A stretch of 64,000 nt of DNA from Mesorhizobium sp. LHD-90 (GCF_030929505.1 NZ_JAVFVV010000014.1:62001-126000); one strand, 5' to 3'. Shown: positions 20,001 to 27,831, counted from the first letter of the stretch. Numbers and translations: made by a program. The notes: generated from the letters alone by a model not told the origin.

Positions 20001-20534
20001 CTCAAGATTGAACTTTTCGCCAAGCTCGTCTTGCCATTGCTCGACGAGGCTGCCAGGGGCAACCACGAGACAGCGCTCGAGATCGCTGCGCGCGATCAAT
20101 TCCTTGATGAGAAGCCCGGCCATAATAGTCTTGCCGGCACCGGGATCGTCGGCCAGCAAGAACCGCAGGGGTTGGCGCGGTAGCATTTCGCGGTAGACAG
20201 CGGAAATCTGGTGCGGCAGCGGATCGATGAGACTGGTGTGAATGGCGAGATAGGGATCGAAGTAGTGGGCAAGCTTGATGCGATTTGCCTCCGTCACCAG
20301 ACGCAACTGCCCACCATCCGCGTCGAACGACCAAGCTCGTCCGCGCTCATCCAGCTCCAGGCGGTGCTCGTCGTCCCTGTACAGCGTGCTTTCGGAGACG
20401 GTGCCTTCCGGATCGCGGAAGATCACATTGATCGCCTGATCGCCGATCCAGTCCACCGATACGATTTGGACGCCACGGCCCGGAGCAATCCCGCGCACGA
20501 GCGCGCCACCGCGAATGTCTTCAAGCCTGGTCAT
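17043..20534 (-). CDS. SNF2-type helicase with C-terminal DUF3883 domain
   Basis: 1163 residues. Walker A DDPGAGKTIMA lies near 129-139, DEAH near 231-234 and motif III (MSATPHNG) near 265. The second lobe holds ANDAAGEGVNLQ and RIEQRFGRIHRIGQ-like motif VI (IEQRFGRIHRIGQ). A Lys/Arg/Glu-rich region follows, then a DUF3883-type domain with FIEVKG near 1085-1090, which resembles the E-x-K of PD-(D/E)XK nucleases. Such fusions are common in phage-defence loci. The gene overlaps the WYL regulator upstream and the ASCH gene downstream by four bases each, fixing both ends. DNA translocation coupled to cleavage is inferred; the helicase is clear, the nuclease activity is not. Confidence 0.92.
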   Translation of the reverse strand: MTRLEDIRGGALVRGIAPGRGVQIVSVDWIGDQAINVIFRDPEGTVSESTLYRDDEHRLELDERGRAWSFDADGGQLRLVTEANRIKLAHYFDPYLAIHTSLIDPLPHQISAVYREMLPRQPLRFLLADDPGAGKTIMAGLLIKELIARSDLERCLVVAPGSLVEQWQDELGEKFNLEFDILTRDMIENSRSGNPFEDRNRLIVRLDVLARNEDLQEKLTKATEWDLIICDEAHRMSATYFGGEVKYTKRYQIGQRLGELCRHFLLMSATPHNGKEEDFQLFMALLDGDRFEGRFRDGVHYADTGDMMRRLTKEELLRFDGRPLFPERRARTVKYELSEGEAALYSAVTEYVRTEMNRVQRFADDGRKRNNVGFALQILQRRLASSPAAIYQSLKRRRERLENDLAEARLTSKGRGGGFASIEGNGDTLRNLEELSQEEIDEFEDLISTGATTAETVEQLGMEVDTLKKLEQMALSVVQSGVDTKWSQLNRILDDDLMTDAAGNRRKLIIFTEPKDTLHYLADKIRGRLGNPEAVEVIHGGVSRDERRKVIERFMQDRDLLVLVANDAAGEGVNLQRGHLMVNYDLPWNPNKIEQRFGRIHRIGQTEVCHLWNLVAADTREGEVYGRLLEKLEAAREALGGRVYDVLGELFEGVALKDLLFEAIQYGEQDDVKARLFRQVDGAVDQKHLLELLQRRALTNDTMPEAQVHELRLEMERAAAQRLQPHHIQSFFIEAFQRLGGQIRKREEGRFEITHVPLRVRERDRQIGMGAPLQKKYERICFEKGRINQQPVASFVCPGHPLLESVISLIREEYDHVLKQGAVLVDDTDDSQDVTAVFLLEHSVQDGRQTSLGKPHIVSQKLQFTAVRKSGEARDAGIAPHLNLRPASAEESALVKNVLEQDWLSSDLEKTALRFATVDMAQRHVGEVKARRLPEIAKVEQEVKARLAKEINYWDNRAAELREEERAGKKTRLNWQNAQRRAEDLAERRKRREALLEQEKFISSQPPRIRGGMVVIPRGLLASLKQGLGVGNGFSEDPVARRAIEIAAMNAVMAAERGLGNEPDDVSAQKLGYDIASRGASHMRFIEVKGRIDGADSVMVTRQEVITSLHEPEKFILAVVHVEAGFAREPIYVRRPFSQEPEFGVTAIQVDLRKLLEKGERPS

Positions 20535-21469
20535 CCGGCCGTCTCCCGCCCCACCGCAGCTTCCCGAACGATACGACCAGTATTTGCGAGTTCCAAAACT
20601 CGCTTTGCATCGGCCTCGTTCAACAGGACGATGTGTTGTCTTCTTGGATCTTCGTTGACAGCGTCATTCAAGAGCCCGAGTCTTTTCATGACATAAAAGA
20701 GCATCGCGACGCGGACCCGAAGAACGCATTTGCGCCCTTTCATGCCGTAATCCTTGGCCACGACTTCCTGCTGCGAACTCGTAAGCGCAGGATGGGGCGC
20801 GATTTCCAACGGATAGTATTCGTGCCAGAAGTGATCGGCCTCACCCGACGCACCGGGCTCATCCTCACCACGTGATTTAAGGATGCGCGGCAGGAGGAAG
20901 TCCTTAAACGTTTCCTCCAGATGACAGAAGGCACGGGCATGCCACCGAAATCCGTCATAGCCGAAAGCGTGTGGTGTTATGCGCCGCCATTTCGGATCGG
21001 GGCGCTGGGGGTTCATCGATTGATACATGACATCGATTGAACGCCGATTTCGGATGGCGTTCAAAACCGCCCTCAACACATCACCGTCGACATCGCGCTT
21101 CGGCGTCAGGGCGACATCTGCATCCGGTGCTGCTGATATCCATGAGTCCCGTTGCCAATCTGCTCCTTCAACGACGGCCTGTAACCTAGACAGGAATGCA
21201 TCCGGATCGGGATTGAGGAACTGCGGCTTGAATCCACCGGCCGCAATGTAGCGCTTGGCGCTTTTGTCATAGATCATATTGTGCGGTGCCCGCTCCTGAT
21301 AAAGGGTCAGGTCTTTCGAGGCCTGCGGCACGGACACACCGAACGTATCGATGATATCCGAGCGGTTGACACCTCCTTCCCAGAACAGCCGGAATTCGAT
21401 GAATTCCAGCCGCTGTTCGACACCCCAGCGCAGGCCGTCCACAATTTTAGGCATCGAAACTATTCCCAT
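20531..21469 (-). CDS. WYL-domain transcriptional regulator (BrxR/CapW-like)
   Basis: 312 residues: an N-terminal winged HTH (GGVNRSDIIDTFGVSVPQAS near 28-47), a central WYL domain (residues about 130-210, with the HAFGYDGFRWHARAFC strand) and a C-terminal WCX-like domain. BrxR/CapW regulators sit first in many defence operons, repress them and are thought to respond to a nucleic-acid or nucleotide ligand. Here it is the first gene, overlapping the DUF3883 helicase by four bases. A direct repeat overlaps its start, as expected for autoregulation. Start at 21469 or five codons later. Confidence 0.92.
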   Translation of the reverse strand: MGIVSMPKIVDGLRWGVEQRLEFIEFRLFWEGGVNRSDIIDTFGVSVPQASKDLTLYQERAPHNMIYDKSAKRYIAAGGFKPQFLNPDPDAFLSRLQAVVEGADWQRDSWISAAPDADVALTPKRDVDGDVLRAVLNAIRNRRSIDVMYQSMNPQRPDPKWRRITPHAFGYDGFRWHARAFCHLEETFKDFLLPRILKSRGEDEPGASGEADHFWHEYYPLEIAPHPALTSSQQEVVAKDYGMKGRKCVLRVRVAMLFYVMKRLGLLNDAVNEDPRRQHIVLLNEADAKRVLELANTGRIVREAAVGRETAG

Positions 21470-21482
21470 CTAAAAACTATTC
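21457..21482. promoter_or_regulatory. Direct repeat AAACTATTC at the regulator start
   Basis: Two exact copies of AAACTATTC, 17 bases apart (21457-21465 and 21474-21482), cover the WYL start codon and the start of the 102-bp gap between the divergent defence operons. The spacing is less than two helical turns. A repressor bound here would block the minus-strand operon and could also affect the plus-strand operon. Confidence 0.4.
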
Positions 21483-21571
21483 GTGTATCTAGAGCGCAGA
21501 GACTGAGTCGTCAACTGCAATTTCGCGTCGGCTGCCCTGCAAGTGGTCGACTGTATGCAAGGAGTGCTCTC

Positions 21572-22759
21572 ATGACTGCTTCGCTTACATTCTTCTCCGT
21601 CGACAACGGGGACATGGCCCTTATCAAGCTCGATAACGACCAGCATATTCTCATCGACATCAACATCCGCGCAGCTGCTGACGATCCGGACGACGACACC
21701 TACGATGTCGCCGCCGATCTCAAAGAACGGTTGCCGCGTGACGACCAGAACCGGCTCTATGTGGACGCGTTCCTGCTGTCCCACCCGGACGGGGACCACA
21801 TCACTGGTCTCAGCAAGCACTTTTATCTCGGCCCGCCGGATGACTTTCCCGAAGACAATGAAGACGACCTGATCCTCATCAGGGAGATGTGGTCGTCCCC
21901 GATCGTGTTCCGGCGCGCCAGCGCTAAGCATAAGCTCGGCGAGGAAGCGAAGGCTTGGAAGACGGAGGCCCGGCGCCGGGTTGCCCTCTATCGCGAGATA
22001 GGCTCTGGCGTCGGCGACGGCGATCGCATCCTGCTGATGGGCAAGGACAAGGACGGCAAGACCGACGATATCATGGACATCGTCGTCGAGCAGTACGAAC
22101 TCATCACCCGCGTTAACCAGGGCGATGAAGGCCAGTTCGAGGGCCGACTTCTGGCACCGATGGTGGTCGAGGACGACGACGAGGAGCTGATCGACCTGCT
22201 TGAGAAGAATAACTCGTCGGTCATCATCCGCTTCTCCATCACCGGCGACGGCTACAAGGACATGTGCCGGTTCCTGACTGGCGGTGACGCCGGCGTCGCA
22301 ATTTGGGAGCGCCTCTGGAACATCCTTGACGAAGATGGCAACACCGACTGGCTCAGCTATGACGTCATGGAGACGCCGCACCACTGTTCGTGGCGCACCC
22401 TCAGCTACGACCGCTGGTCTGAGCTCGGCGAGAAGGTCAAGGTCTGCGAGGAGGCCCGCAATGCGCTTTCGCAGATCCGCGACGGCGCCGTAATCGTCGC
22501 CAGCTGCAAGCCGATCAAAAAAGACGATTCCAATCCTCCGCACGAGCGGGCGCAAAGGGAATATGTCTCTATGGTCGAAGGTGAAAGCGACCGCTTCATC
22601 TGCACCACCGAATACACGGCCGACGAAGACCGCGCGTTGGAATTTAAGATTTACCACGCCGGAACGGCGAAGAAGCTCTCTATGACGGCCAAGAAGACGG
22701 CCGCGGTGGTCGGCGTCAGCGGCATCGCGACGGCCGCGAGGGCCCACGGCCGCAAATGA
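21572..22759 (+). CDS. Metallo-beta-lactamase-fold protein of an E2-E1-JAB operon
   Basis: About 395 residues. The fold is shown by the metal motif HPDGDHITG at residues 71-79, the HxDxDH variant of ComEC-type proteins, and a second metal region near MVEDDDEE and TPHHCSWR. The start is chosen at MTASLTFFSVDNG because AAGGAG lies 11 bases upstream; the frame stays open further 5' over the regulator gene but that part is not coding-like. The stop overlaps the next start (ATGA). A hydrolase cutting a phosphoester or a conjugate is inferred; comparative surveys have reported such genes beside prokaryotic ubiquitin-like E1/E2 genes. Confidence 0.9.
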   Translation: MTASLTFFSVDNGDMALIKLDNDQHILIDINIRAAADDPDDDTYDVAADLKERLPRDDQNRLYVDAFLLSHPDGDHITGLSKHFYLGPPDDFPEDNEDDLILIREMWSSPIVFRRASAKHKLGEEAKAWKTEARRRVALYREIGSGVGDGDRILLMGKDKDGKTDDIMDIVVEQYELITRVNQGDEGQFEGRLLAPMVVEDDDEELIDLLEKNNSSVIIRFSITGDGYKDMCRFLTGGDAGVAIWERLWNILDEDGNTDWLSYDVMETPHHCSWRTLSYDRWSELGEKVKVCEEARNALSQIRDGAVIVASCKPIKKDDSNPPHERAQREYVSMVEGESDRFICTTEYTADEDRALEFKIYHAGTAKKLSMTAKKTAAVVGVSGIATAARAHGRK

Positions 22760-25017
22760 CCGCGCAGCAATTCGAGCGGCACGCACAGCAGTTTGTGCGT
22801 GTCGCCTCCGATCATCGGCAGTGCGTGGAGGCGGGCATCATCGGCGTCGCCGACGATCACGCCCGCGTTTATGTCGTGCTGAGTGTCGAGATGCCTTTGC
22901 CTTATGCGTCCAAGGGGTCAAGCCCGAACGGCGTGAAGTTGCAGGAACGTGTCGAAATCCGGATCGGTGCGGACTACCCTTGGAAAAGTCCTTCGTTCTT
23001 TCTACGGGAAGATTTTCCCCGTGACCTGCCACATCTGTCGGCTGGCGGCGGTAAGTCGCTGCCGCGGCCTTGCCTCGTCGACGGCTCGATCGACGAGTAT
23101 TTCAGTAGCTTCGGGCTAGTCGAGGTTGGAATCCTGCAGCTGCTCTCGCAGATGGCGGTCTGGCTGGCCAAGGCCGCCGTCAACGGGCTGATGGATCCCA
23201 AGCACGGCTGGGAACCAGTCATGCGGCACGACCTTGACGACGTGGTGGTCGTTGACCCTGCGGCCGTTCGCGGCCGCGTCGGGCGGGACGCCGGCACGGT
23301 CTGGCTGAAATCCGATTTTTTCCGGTATCGTTCAGGGCGGGGTCGCCTCAGCGGCGACGAGGTCTACCTAACCGTCAATGAGGAACTGGCGGCCTCCGTC
23401 GGCAAGCTTGGCACCTTCCCCTTCGACATCAACGTGTCCGCTGCAGGTCATCCCTATGGGAACACGATAACTGCGGTGTTCTGGGCCGCCGAGAACGTCA
23501 TTGCCAAGGCTATCTTCCCGGAAACCATCGAGACGATGGAGGACCTCGCCGCCAGGGCTAAGGATTTCGGTTTCGGCCCGGCTTTTGACGCCTTTCTGCG
23601 ACGACTGGAAGAGCGCTGGGAATCCGCCACATGGACGAGCCAAGGATCCCTGCCGATCGGGGTTATCTTTTGTGCTCGGCGGCCGTTCAAACTGATTGGC
23701 CGGGATTCGAGCATCGAATTGCTGCCCTACATCTTCGACGTGTCACCACGGAAACAACGGAAAAACCTCTACGAGGGGCCAAGCGGCCGCCGCGCGGTTG
23801 CCGCGCGCCAGGTAGACAAGGTGTCTGCCACGCTACTGCGGACAGTGTCGGCATCGGCGGACCTCGGCAAGATCGCATTGATTGGATGCGGCAGTGTAGG
23901 CTCGAAGGTGGGTCTGCATCTCGCGCGCTCCGGTGCAACGATTACTGGACTGGCCGACAAGGGCATTTTGCAGCCGCACAATATGGCGCGGCACGCGCTG
24001 GTCAGGGATGTCCTGCCGCTTGTCAAGGCAACGGAACTGGCGTCCGAGCTGTCGAAGCTCGGGCAAAAGCCGCAAGTCTACCTTGACGATGCCGCACGTG
24101 GGCTAGCGCAGGCGGCAAATCGCGCAAAAATCGCTCCTGTGGGCACGAACTCAGTTGTGAACACGACAGCGTCGCTTCTTGTGCGGGATGCCCTATCCAT
24201 CGTCGCACCCGCCGATTTTCCCGCCCGGGTAACCGAGATCGCGCTGTTTGGAAGGGGAAAAGGCGCTTTCGTGCTGCACGAGGGACCGGACAGAAATCCC
24301 ACACTGGCCGACCTGGAAGTCGAACTCAGCGCCAAGGCCACCGAGGTCGAGAGTGCTTTGCTCTTCGACGAAAAGTTTGGGCTGACAGAGATCCAGATAG
24401 GCGATGGCTGCGGGTCGCTGACGATGCCCATGACCGACGCGCGCCTCTCGGCGATGTCGGCGGCCGCCACCGAGCTGCTCGCCGATTTCATCAGCCGGGA
24501 CGCCGTCGGCGGCCTCATTGCCGTCGGCACCCAGGATGCCGACTCGCCGACGACGACGTGGAGGTCAATCGCCATGCCGACGATGATCAAGGTTCCCGTC
24601 GACGGCGCCGACTGGATCCTCAAGATGTCCGCCGATGTTGATAGGCGCATTAGGGAGGAAATTGCCGTCTATCCGCAAGTCGAGACGGGCGGTTTGATGG
24701 TCGGCGCGTGCAGCGCCCGCACCAAGACGATCACAGTCGTCGATCTGTTGCCGGCACCGCCAGACAGCCAACGCTCCAGCTCGCGGTTCGTCCTTGGCAA
24801 GCAGGGCCTGAAGGAGGCGGTGATGGAACGGCACCTCAAGAGCGGCAAGCGCCTGCTCGACGTCGGCACGTGGCATAGCCACATCGCCGAGCAGGGCCCG
24901 TCGGCGACGGACTGGCGTACGGCAAAAGACCTCGCTGCCGAGCGATCCCCGCCCGCGGTGCTGTTAATTGCAACACCGAGTGGATATTGCAGCATCGTTC
25001 ATGACCCATCAAGGTGA
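22756..25017 (+). CDS. E2-E1-JAB triple-domain ubiquitin-like conjugation protein
   Basis: 753 residues. Residues 1-165 look like an E2/UBC fold with a likely catalytic Cys at 106 (RPCLVDGS). The E1/ThiF domain has the nucleotide loop GCGSVGSK at 377-384, an HNMARH stretch near 408 and a possible thioester Cys near 552 (DGCGS). The C-terminal JAB/MPN+ protease has Glu near 642 and HSH(x6)SxxD at 707-719, so all metal ligands are present, with a spacer one residue shorter than the usual seven. The domains are those of CBASS Cap2 and Cap3 or of bacterial Bil/Bub systems, fused. Such a protein would attach, and then trim or remove, a modifier or target protein (inference). Confidence 0.92.
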   Translation: MTAQQFERHAQQFVRVASDHRQCVEAGIIGVADDHARVYVVLSVEMPLPYASKGSSPNGVKLQERVEIRIGADYPWKSPSFFLREDFPRDLPHLSAGGGKSLPRPCLVDGSIDEYFSSFGLVEVGILQLLSQMAVWLAKAAVNGLMDPKHGWEPVMRHDLDDVVVVDPAAVRGRVGRDAGTVWLKSDFFRYRSGRGRLSGDEVYLTVNEELAASVGKLGTFPFDINVSAAGHPYGNTITAVFWAAENVIAKAIFPETIETMEDLAARAKDFGFGPAFDAFLRRLEERWESATWTSQGSLPIGVIFCARRPFKLIGRDSSIELLPYIFDVSPRKQRKNLYEGPSGRRAVAARQVDKVSATLLRTVSASADLGKIALIGCGSVGSKVGLHLARSGATITGLADKGILQPHNMARHALVRDVLPLVKATELASELSKLGQKPQVYLDDAARGLAQAANRAKIAPVGTNSVVNTTASLLVRDALSIVAPADFPARVTEIALFGRGKGAFVLHEGPDRNPTLADLEVELSAKATEVESALLFDEKFGLTEIQIGDGCGSLTMPMTDARLSAMSAAATELLADFISRDAVGGLIAVGTQDADSPTTTWRSIAMPTMIKVPVDGADWILKMSADVDRRIREEIAVYPQVETGGLMVGACSARTKTITVVDLLPAPPDSQRSSSRFVLGKQGLKEAVMERHLKSGKRLLDVGTWHSHIAEQGPSATDWRTAKDLAAERSPPAVLLIATPSGYCSIVHDPSR

Positions 25018-25020
25018 ACC

Positions 25021-25749
25021 ATGGATTTTCTGGATACTTATTCTATTAAGGCCCGGCTGTTCCCGGCCTTAATCGCCGTTCTTCCCGCATTTGTCCTTTT
25101 CCTTCTTGCGGGGTCATGGAAAGACCCGGGGTTGCCAGAGGTCATGACGGCCTTGGGCATAGGTGTCTTGTTCTATGCCATGGCGGATCTCGCCCGTCGC
25201 GCCGGCCGGCGTGTGCAGCGAAAGCTGTTCAAGGAATCTGGTGGCTTCCCGACGAACACCGAACTGAGCCATCTCGATACGACCTTGGATTCCGGCATCA
25301 AGGACCGGTTCCGCAACTTTCTCGCGATGCAGATCGGCAAGGCCGCACCTACACGCGAGTCAGAAGTCGCTGACCCGGCCGGCGCCTCCCAGTTTTATGG
25401 GGAATGCTACAACTTCCTGCGGAACAACACCTACGACACCGAGCGCTTCCGCGTCCTTTTCAATGAAAACATCAGCTACGGCTTCAGGAGGAACCTCTAC
25501 GGCTTAAAACCCTACGGCATCGCCATCAACCTGCTGGCGGTTCTGGCCGCTTGTTGGCTGTATCGCTACCAGCCTGCCTTCGCCACGCTCGGCCAGGGCC
25601 AGATTTTCATCCAGGGCGGCTTCGCGCTCTTCCACGCGATTTACTTCATTTTTGCGGTGACCAAAGGTACCGTTCTGGAGGCGTCGAAAACCTATGCGCG
25701 ACAGCTTACAATGAGCTGCGACGTTCTGATCCGAGACACCAAAACATAA
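25021..25749 (+). CDS. Four-TM membrane protein, likely partner or effector of the E2-E1-JAB operon
   Basis: 242 residues starting three bases after the E2-E1-JAB stop, with AAGGTGA as ribosome site. Hydrophobic segments lie near residues 12-31, 38-56, 165-185 and 193-215. A soluble stretch of about 100 residues (Tyr/Asn/Arg-rich, YGECYNFLRNNTYD) sits between the two pairs, so the loop probably faces the cytoplasm. No named family is recognised. Small TM proteins ending an immune operon are often membrane-disrupting effectors; it might instead be the conjugation target. The C-terminus ends in DTKT, not in a ubiquitin-like Gly-Gly. Confidence 0.85.
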   Translation: MDFLDTYSIKARLFPALIAVLPAFVLFLLAGSWKDPGLPEVMTALGIGVLFYAMADLARRAGRRVQRKLFKESGGFPTNTELSHLDTTLDSGIKDRFRNFLAMQIGKAAPTRESEVADPAGASQFYGECYNFLRNNTYDTERFRVLFNENISYGFRRNLYGLKPYGIAINLLAVLAACWLYRYQPAFATLGQGQIFIQGGFALFHAIYFIFAVTKGTVLEASKTYARQLTMSCDVLIRDTKT

Positions 25750-25951
25750 GATGATAGCTCACTCGCGACGAATCCTGGCAAGCCCGCGCAATGAGAAATG
25801 ATAGATGGCATTTCGGCCGTACGGAAGGAGACCGGCGGAGTTCGACGGTGTCTCGAACACGACGTCAACAGCCCTGACCACGGTACCAAGGCGCCGCGAG
25901 ACCATTTGCTCGACAACGCCTTGATGATGCCCCGGCGACCTGGCCAGGCGA

Positions 25952-26995
25952 CTAGGAATGGGTGTTGATGTCCTGCTCAATCTGCCGTGCTGATTCCAGA
26001 ATGTCATCGAAACTCGGCGGAGTGCCGAAGATCATGGCCGCCGTATTCGCATAGTCGCGCGTGAGCGCGTCCACCATCTTTGGAGCGGGCGCGATCGCGA
26101 AGCTGCCCGGGACTGCTGAGGCGAGGTCATAGTCGGGACGGTCGAAAAACATTCGTGCGTGCCGCACACAATCGGTGCCAAGATCGAGATCGCCGAGCGC
26201 GGCCTTTCCGGTCTCGGATCCGAGAAGACAGTGCAGGTCATAATAGTGCCGAGACACCCGCTGGCCTTCCTGCCGCAGTTCGCCGCGCCGCTCGTACCAG
26301 CGGCGCAATCCATGGGCGATCACCACCTTGTCCCAAAAGGTGCGGATCGCCTCGATCGTGGTCACGTCGGCGACGGTGAGATCAATGCCTGCCGCTTCCG
26401 CCGCGACATAGGGCGTGATCGTGATAGGGCGATTGGGATCGAGTGCCGATTTCGCCCCGGACTCGAGGCGTATGGCCGGTCGCACATAGGCGCCATCACG
26501 CGGCTCGACCTCGGGATACCAGAGCAGCAGGGTCTGACCATCGGCATCGGCTTCGTCGATCTCCACCCGTCCGGCGCCGTTCGTAATGTCGGCAAGTTGA
26601 GCGGTGAGGAAGTCTCGCAGCGGCCCTGTGATATACGCACGGCAGGCGTCCCGGATGGTGTCGAGCTTGGCGCGGCGCTTCTTGTTCGACAGTCCCTCAA
26701 GCTCCTCGACGGAGGCAGCCTCGTCGAGATCGTCGCGGAACACGGTAACGTCGATGTCCTCGGAAAAACGCTGGATGAGGCCATAGCCTTTTGACAGCGA
26801 CGTCCCGCCCTTGAACAGCAGCCGTGGCTCCCCCGCAGGCCGTTCGTGGTAGAGCGAATTGAGGGTCCAGCAGACCCAGAAATCCTTTTCGACATTGCCC
26901 ACCGGAGCTCCGATCCGATTGGCCGTGGCAAGGAACAGGTCGAGCCGGTCGCGTGGGGATGCCGCGATGATCTGGCGGTAAGCATCGGTACTCAT
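25952..26995 (-). CDS. abiEii: AbiEii-type nucleotidyltransferase toxin
   Basis: 347 residues. The nucleotidyltransferase signature FKGGTSLSKGYG followed by SEDIDVTV near residues 58-80 is that of AbiEii toxins, which modify RNA and halt growth (type IV abortive infection). The start MSTDAYRQII is fixed by the four-base overlap with the antitoxin stop; a longer frame running upstream lies inside the antitoxin gene and is spurious. It converges on the membrane gene ending at 25749. The 200-bp gap between them holds no gene I can support, only a short remnant-like minus-strand frame. Confidence 0.93.
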   Translation of the reverse strand: MSTDAYRQIIAASPRDRLDLFLATANRIGAPVGNVEKDFWVCWTLNSLYHERPAGEPRLLFKGGTSLSKGYGLIQRFSEDIDVTVFRDDLDEAASVEELEGLSNKKRRAKLDTIRDACRAYITGPLRDFLTAQLADITNGAGRVEIDEADADGQTLLLWYPEVEPRDGAYVRPAIRLESGAKSALDPNRPITITPYVAAEAAGIDLTVADVTTIEAIRTFWDKVVIAHGLRRWYERRGELRQEGQRVSRHYYDLHCLLGSETGKAALGDLDLGTDCVRHARMFFDRPDYDLASAVPGSFAIAPAPKMVDALTRDYANTAAMIFGTPPSFDDILESARQIEQDINTHS

Positions 26996-27657
26996 GGCTT
27001 CGCCTCGTGCGGGTCCGCCCTCAGGATTTCGCGGAGGAACTCCTGCATCCAGATCGGCACGGCGGAGAGACCGGCACGCAGATCCTCGCGAATGGCCTCG
27101 CCATGCTTGGGGTCGGCAAACAGGCGGCGCAACGTCGCCTGGATACGCTTCCGTTCGCCCTTCTGGGTCAGCATGTCCTGCATCCAATGCAAGGCCTGGA
27201 CGACCCGCATTCCCGGCCGATCCGCCCAATAGAGGCGGCTAGGGGCAGCGTATTTGAAGTGGATTTCCTGCGTGCCGAGCTTGATTGGCTTCAACCGCGC
27301 ATCGACCAGCACTTCTATTCGGGCGGGGACGGCGGTCGTCAGGCCGAGGTCGTTGGCGGCCGTCATACCATCGATGACGGCGCGCGCCCGATCGCGGCGC
27401 GTGACGGCGCGGATCACAGCGCGATAGTCCGGCACGGTGGCGCGGCCAGTCAGGTTGTTCGTGCGCGGCCGGTCATAGAGGCCTCGGTCGATCCGGCGCA
27501 GCTCCCCGGCGGCTGCCAGGCGCTGCAGGGTTTTGTCCACGGCGGCGCGCGCGCCGAGATCGGCGAAGTCGCCGGGGGTCCAGACCTCGTCGGGTTTGGA
27601 CTCAATGCGGGCAAGCAGGCGCGAGCGAAGATCGGTATCGGGCTCAACGATAGGCAT
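26992..27657 (-). CDS. abiEi: AbiEi-family antitoxin and autoregulator (DUF6088-like)
   Basis: 221 residues. An N-terminal winged helix (WTPGDFADLGARAAVDKTLQ) is followed by the conserved GLYDRPR and the NDLGLTT core of AbiEi antitoxins, and then by a C-terminal domain. Family members neutralise AbiEii without stable complex formation and repress their own promoter by binding inverted repeats. Here two near-identical 27-bp inverted repeats begin right at the start codon. The stop overlaps the toxin start. Little leader is left for a ribosome site, so the message may be nearly leaderless. Confidence 0.92.
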   Translation of the reverse strand: MPIVEPDTDLRSRLLARIESKPDEVWTPGDFADLGARAAVDKTLQRLAAAGELRRIDRGLYDRPRTNNLTGRATVPDYRAVIRAVTRRDRARAVIDGMTAANDLGLTTAVPARIEVLVDARLKPIKLGTQEIHFKYAAPSRLYWADRPGMRVVQALHWMQDMLTQKGERKRIQATLRRLFADPKHGEAIREDLRAGLSAVPIWMQEFLREILRADPHEAKP

Positions 27658-27726
27658 GTCCGAAATATGCTACAAGTTTCGGACAAAGGCAAGGGATGAG
27701 TCCGAAATATGCTACAATTTTCGGAC
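27658..27726. promoter_or_regulatory. Two 27-bp inverted repeats at the abiE start
   Basis: Copies at 27658-27684 and 27700-27726 share GTCCGAAATATGCTACAA and end in TTTCGGAC, giving perfect eight-base arms around an 11-base centre. Their starts are 42 bp apart, exactly four helical turns. The likely role is the AbiEi operator. The outline, GTCCGAAATAT to TTTCGGAC, also resembles resolvase binding sites of Tn3-type res regions, so a recombination relic is possible. Confidence 0.75.
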
Positions 27727-27831
27727 ACCCCGTGGCGCCCAAACTCCAAAAATGGAACTCACATTTTCGCATCGACGGATATGGCCCGAGCATTGAATGC
27801 CTCCTTCCGCAGGGGCACGACATCATCTCGG

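Noticed and set aside
563-21469. Naming the nine-gene operon DISARM, BREX or Dnd
   Set aside because: No DrmB-like DUF1998 gene, no BrxL/PglZ and no Dnd/Dpt genes are visible; the DUF1156-DUF499-helicase core fits Hma better.
21470-22786. 438-codon open frame on the minus strand opposite the metallo-beta-lactamase gene
   Set aside because: It is the antisense shadow of a high-GC gene; the plus-strand product has clear metal motifs and a good ribosome site, the shadow has neither.
21572-25749. Calling the E2-E1-JAB operon a type II CBASS
   Set aside because: No CD-NTase is encoded in the operon, and Cap2- and Cap3-like parts are fused; the neighbouring AbiEii nucleotidyltransferase belongs to its own toxin-antitoxin pair.
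25759-26007. 82-codon minus-strand frame after abiEii
   Set aside because: Its 3' half looks slightly protein-like (GRNAIYHFSLRGL) but it has no ribosome site and overlaps abiEii; at best a remnant.
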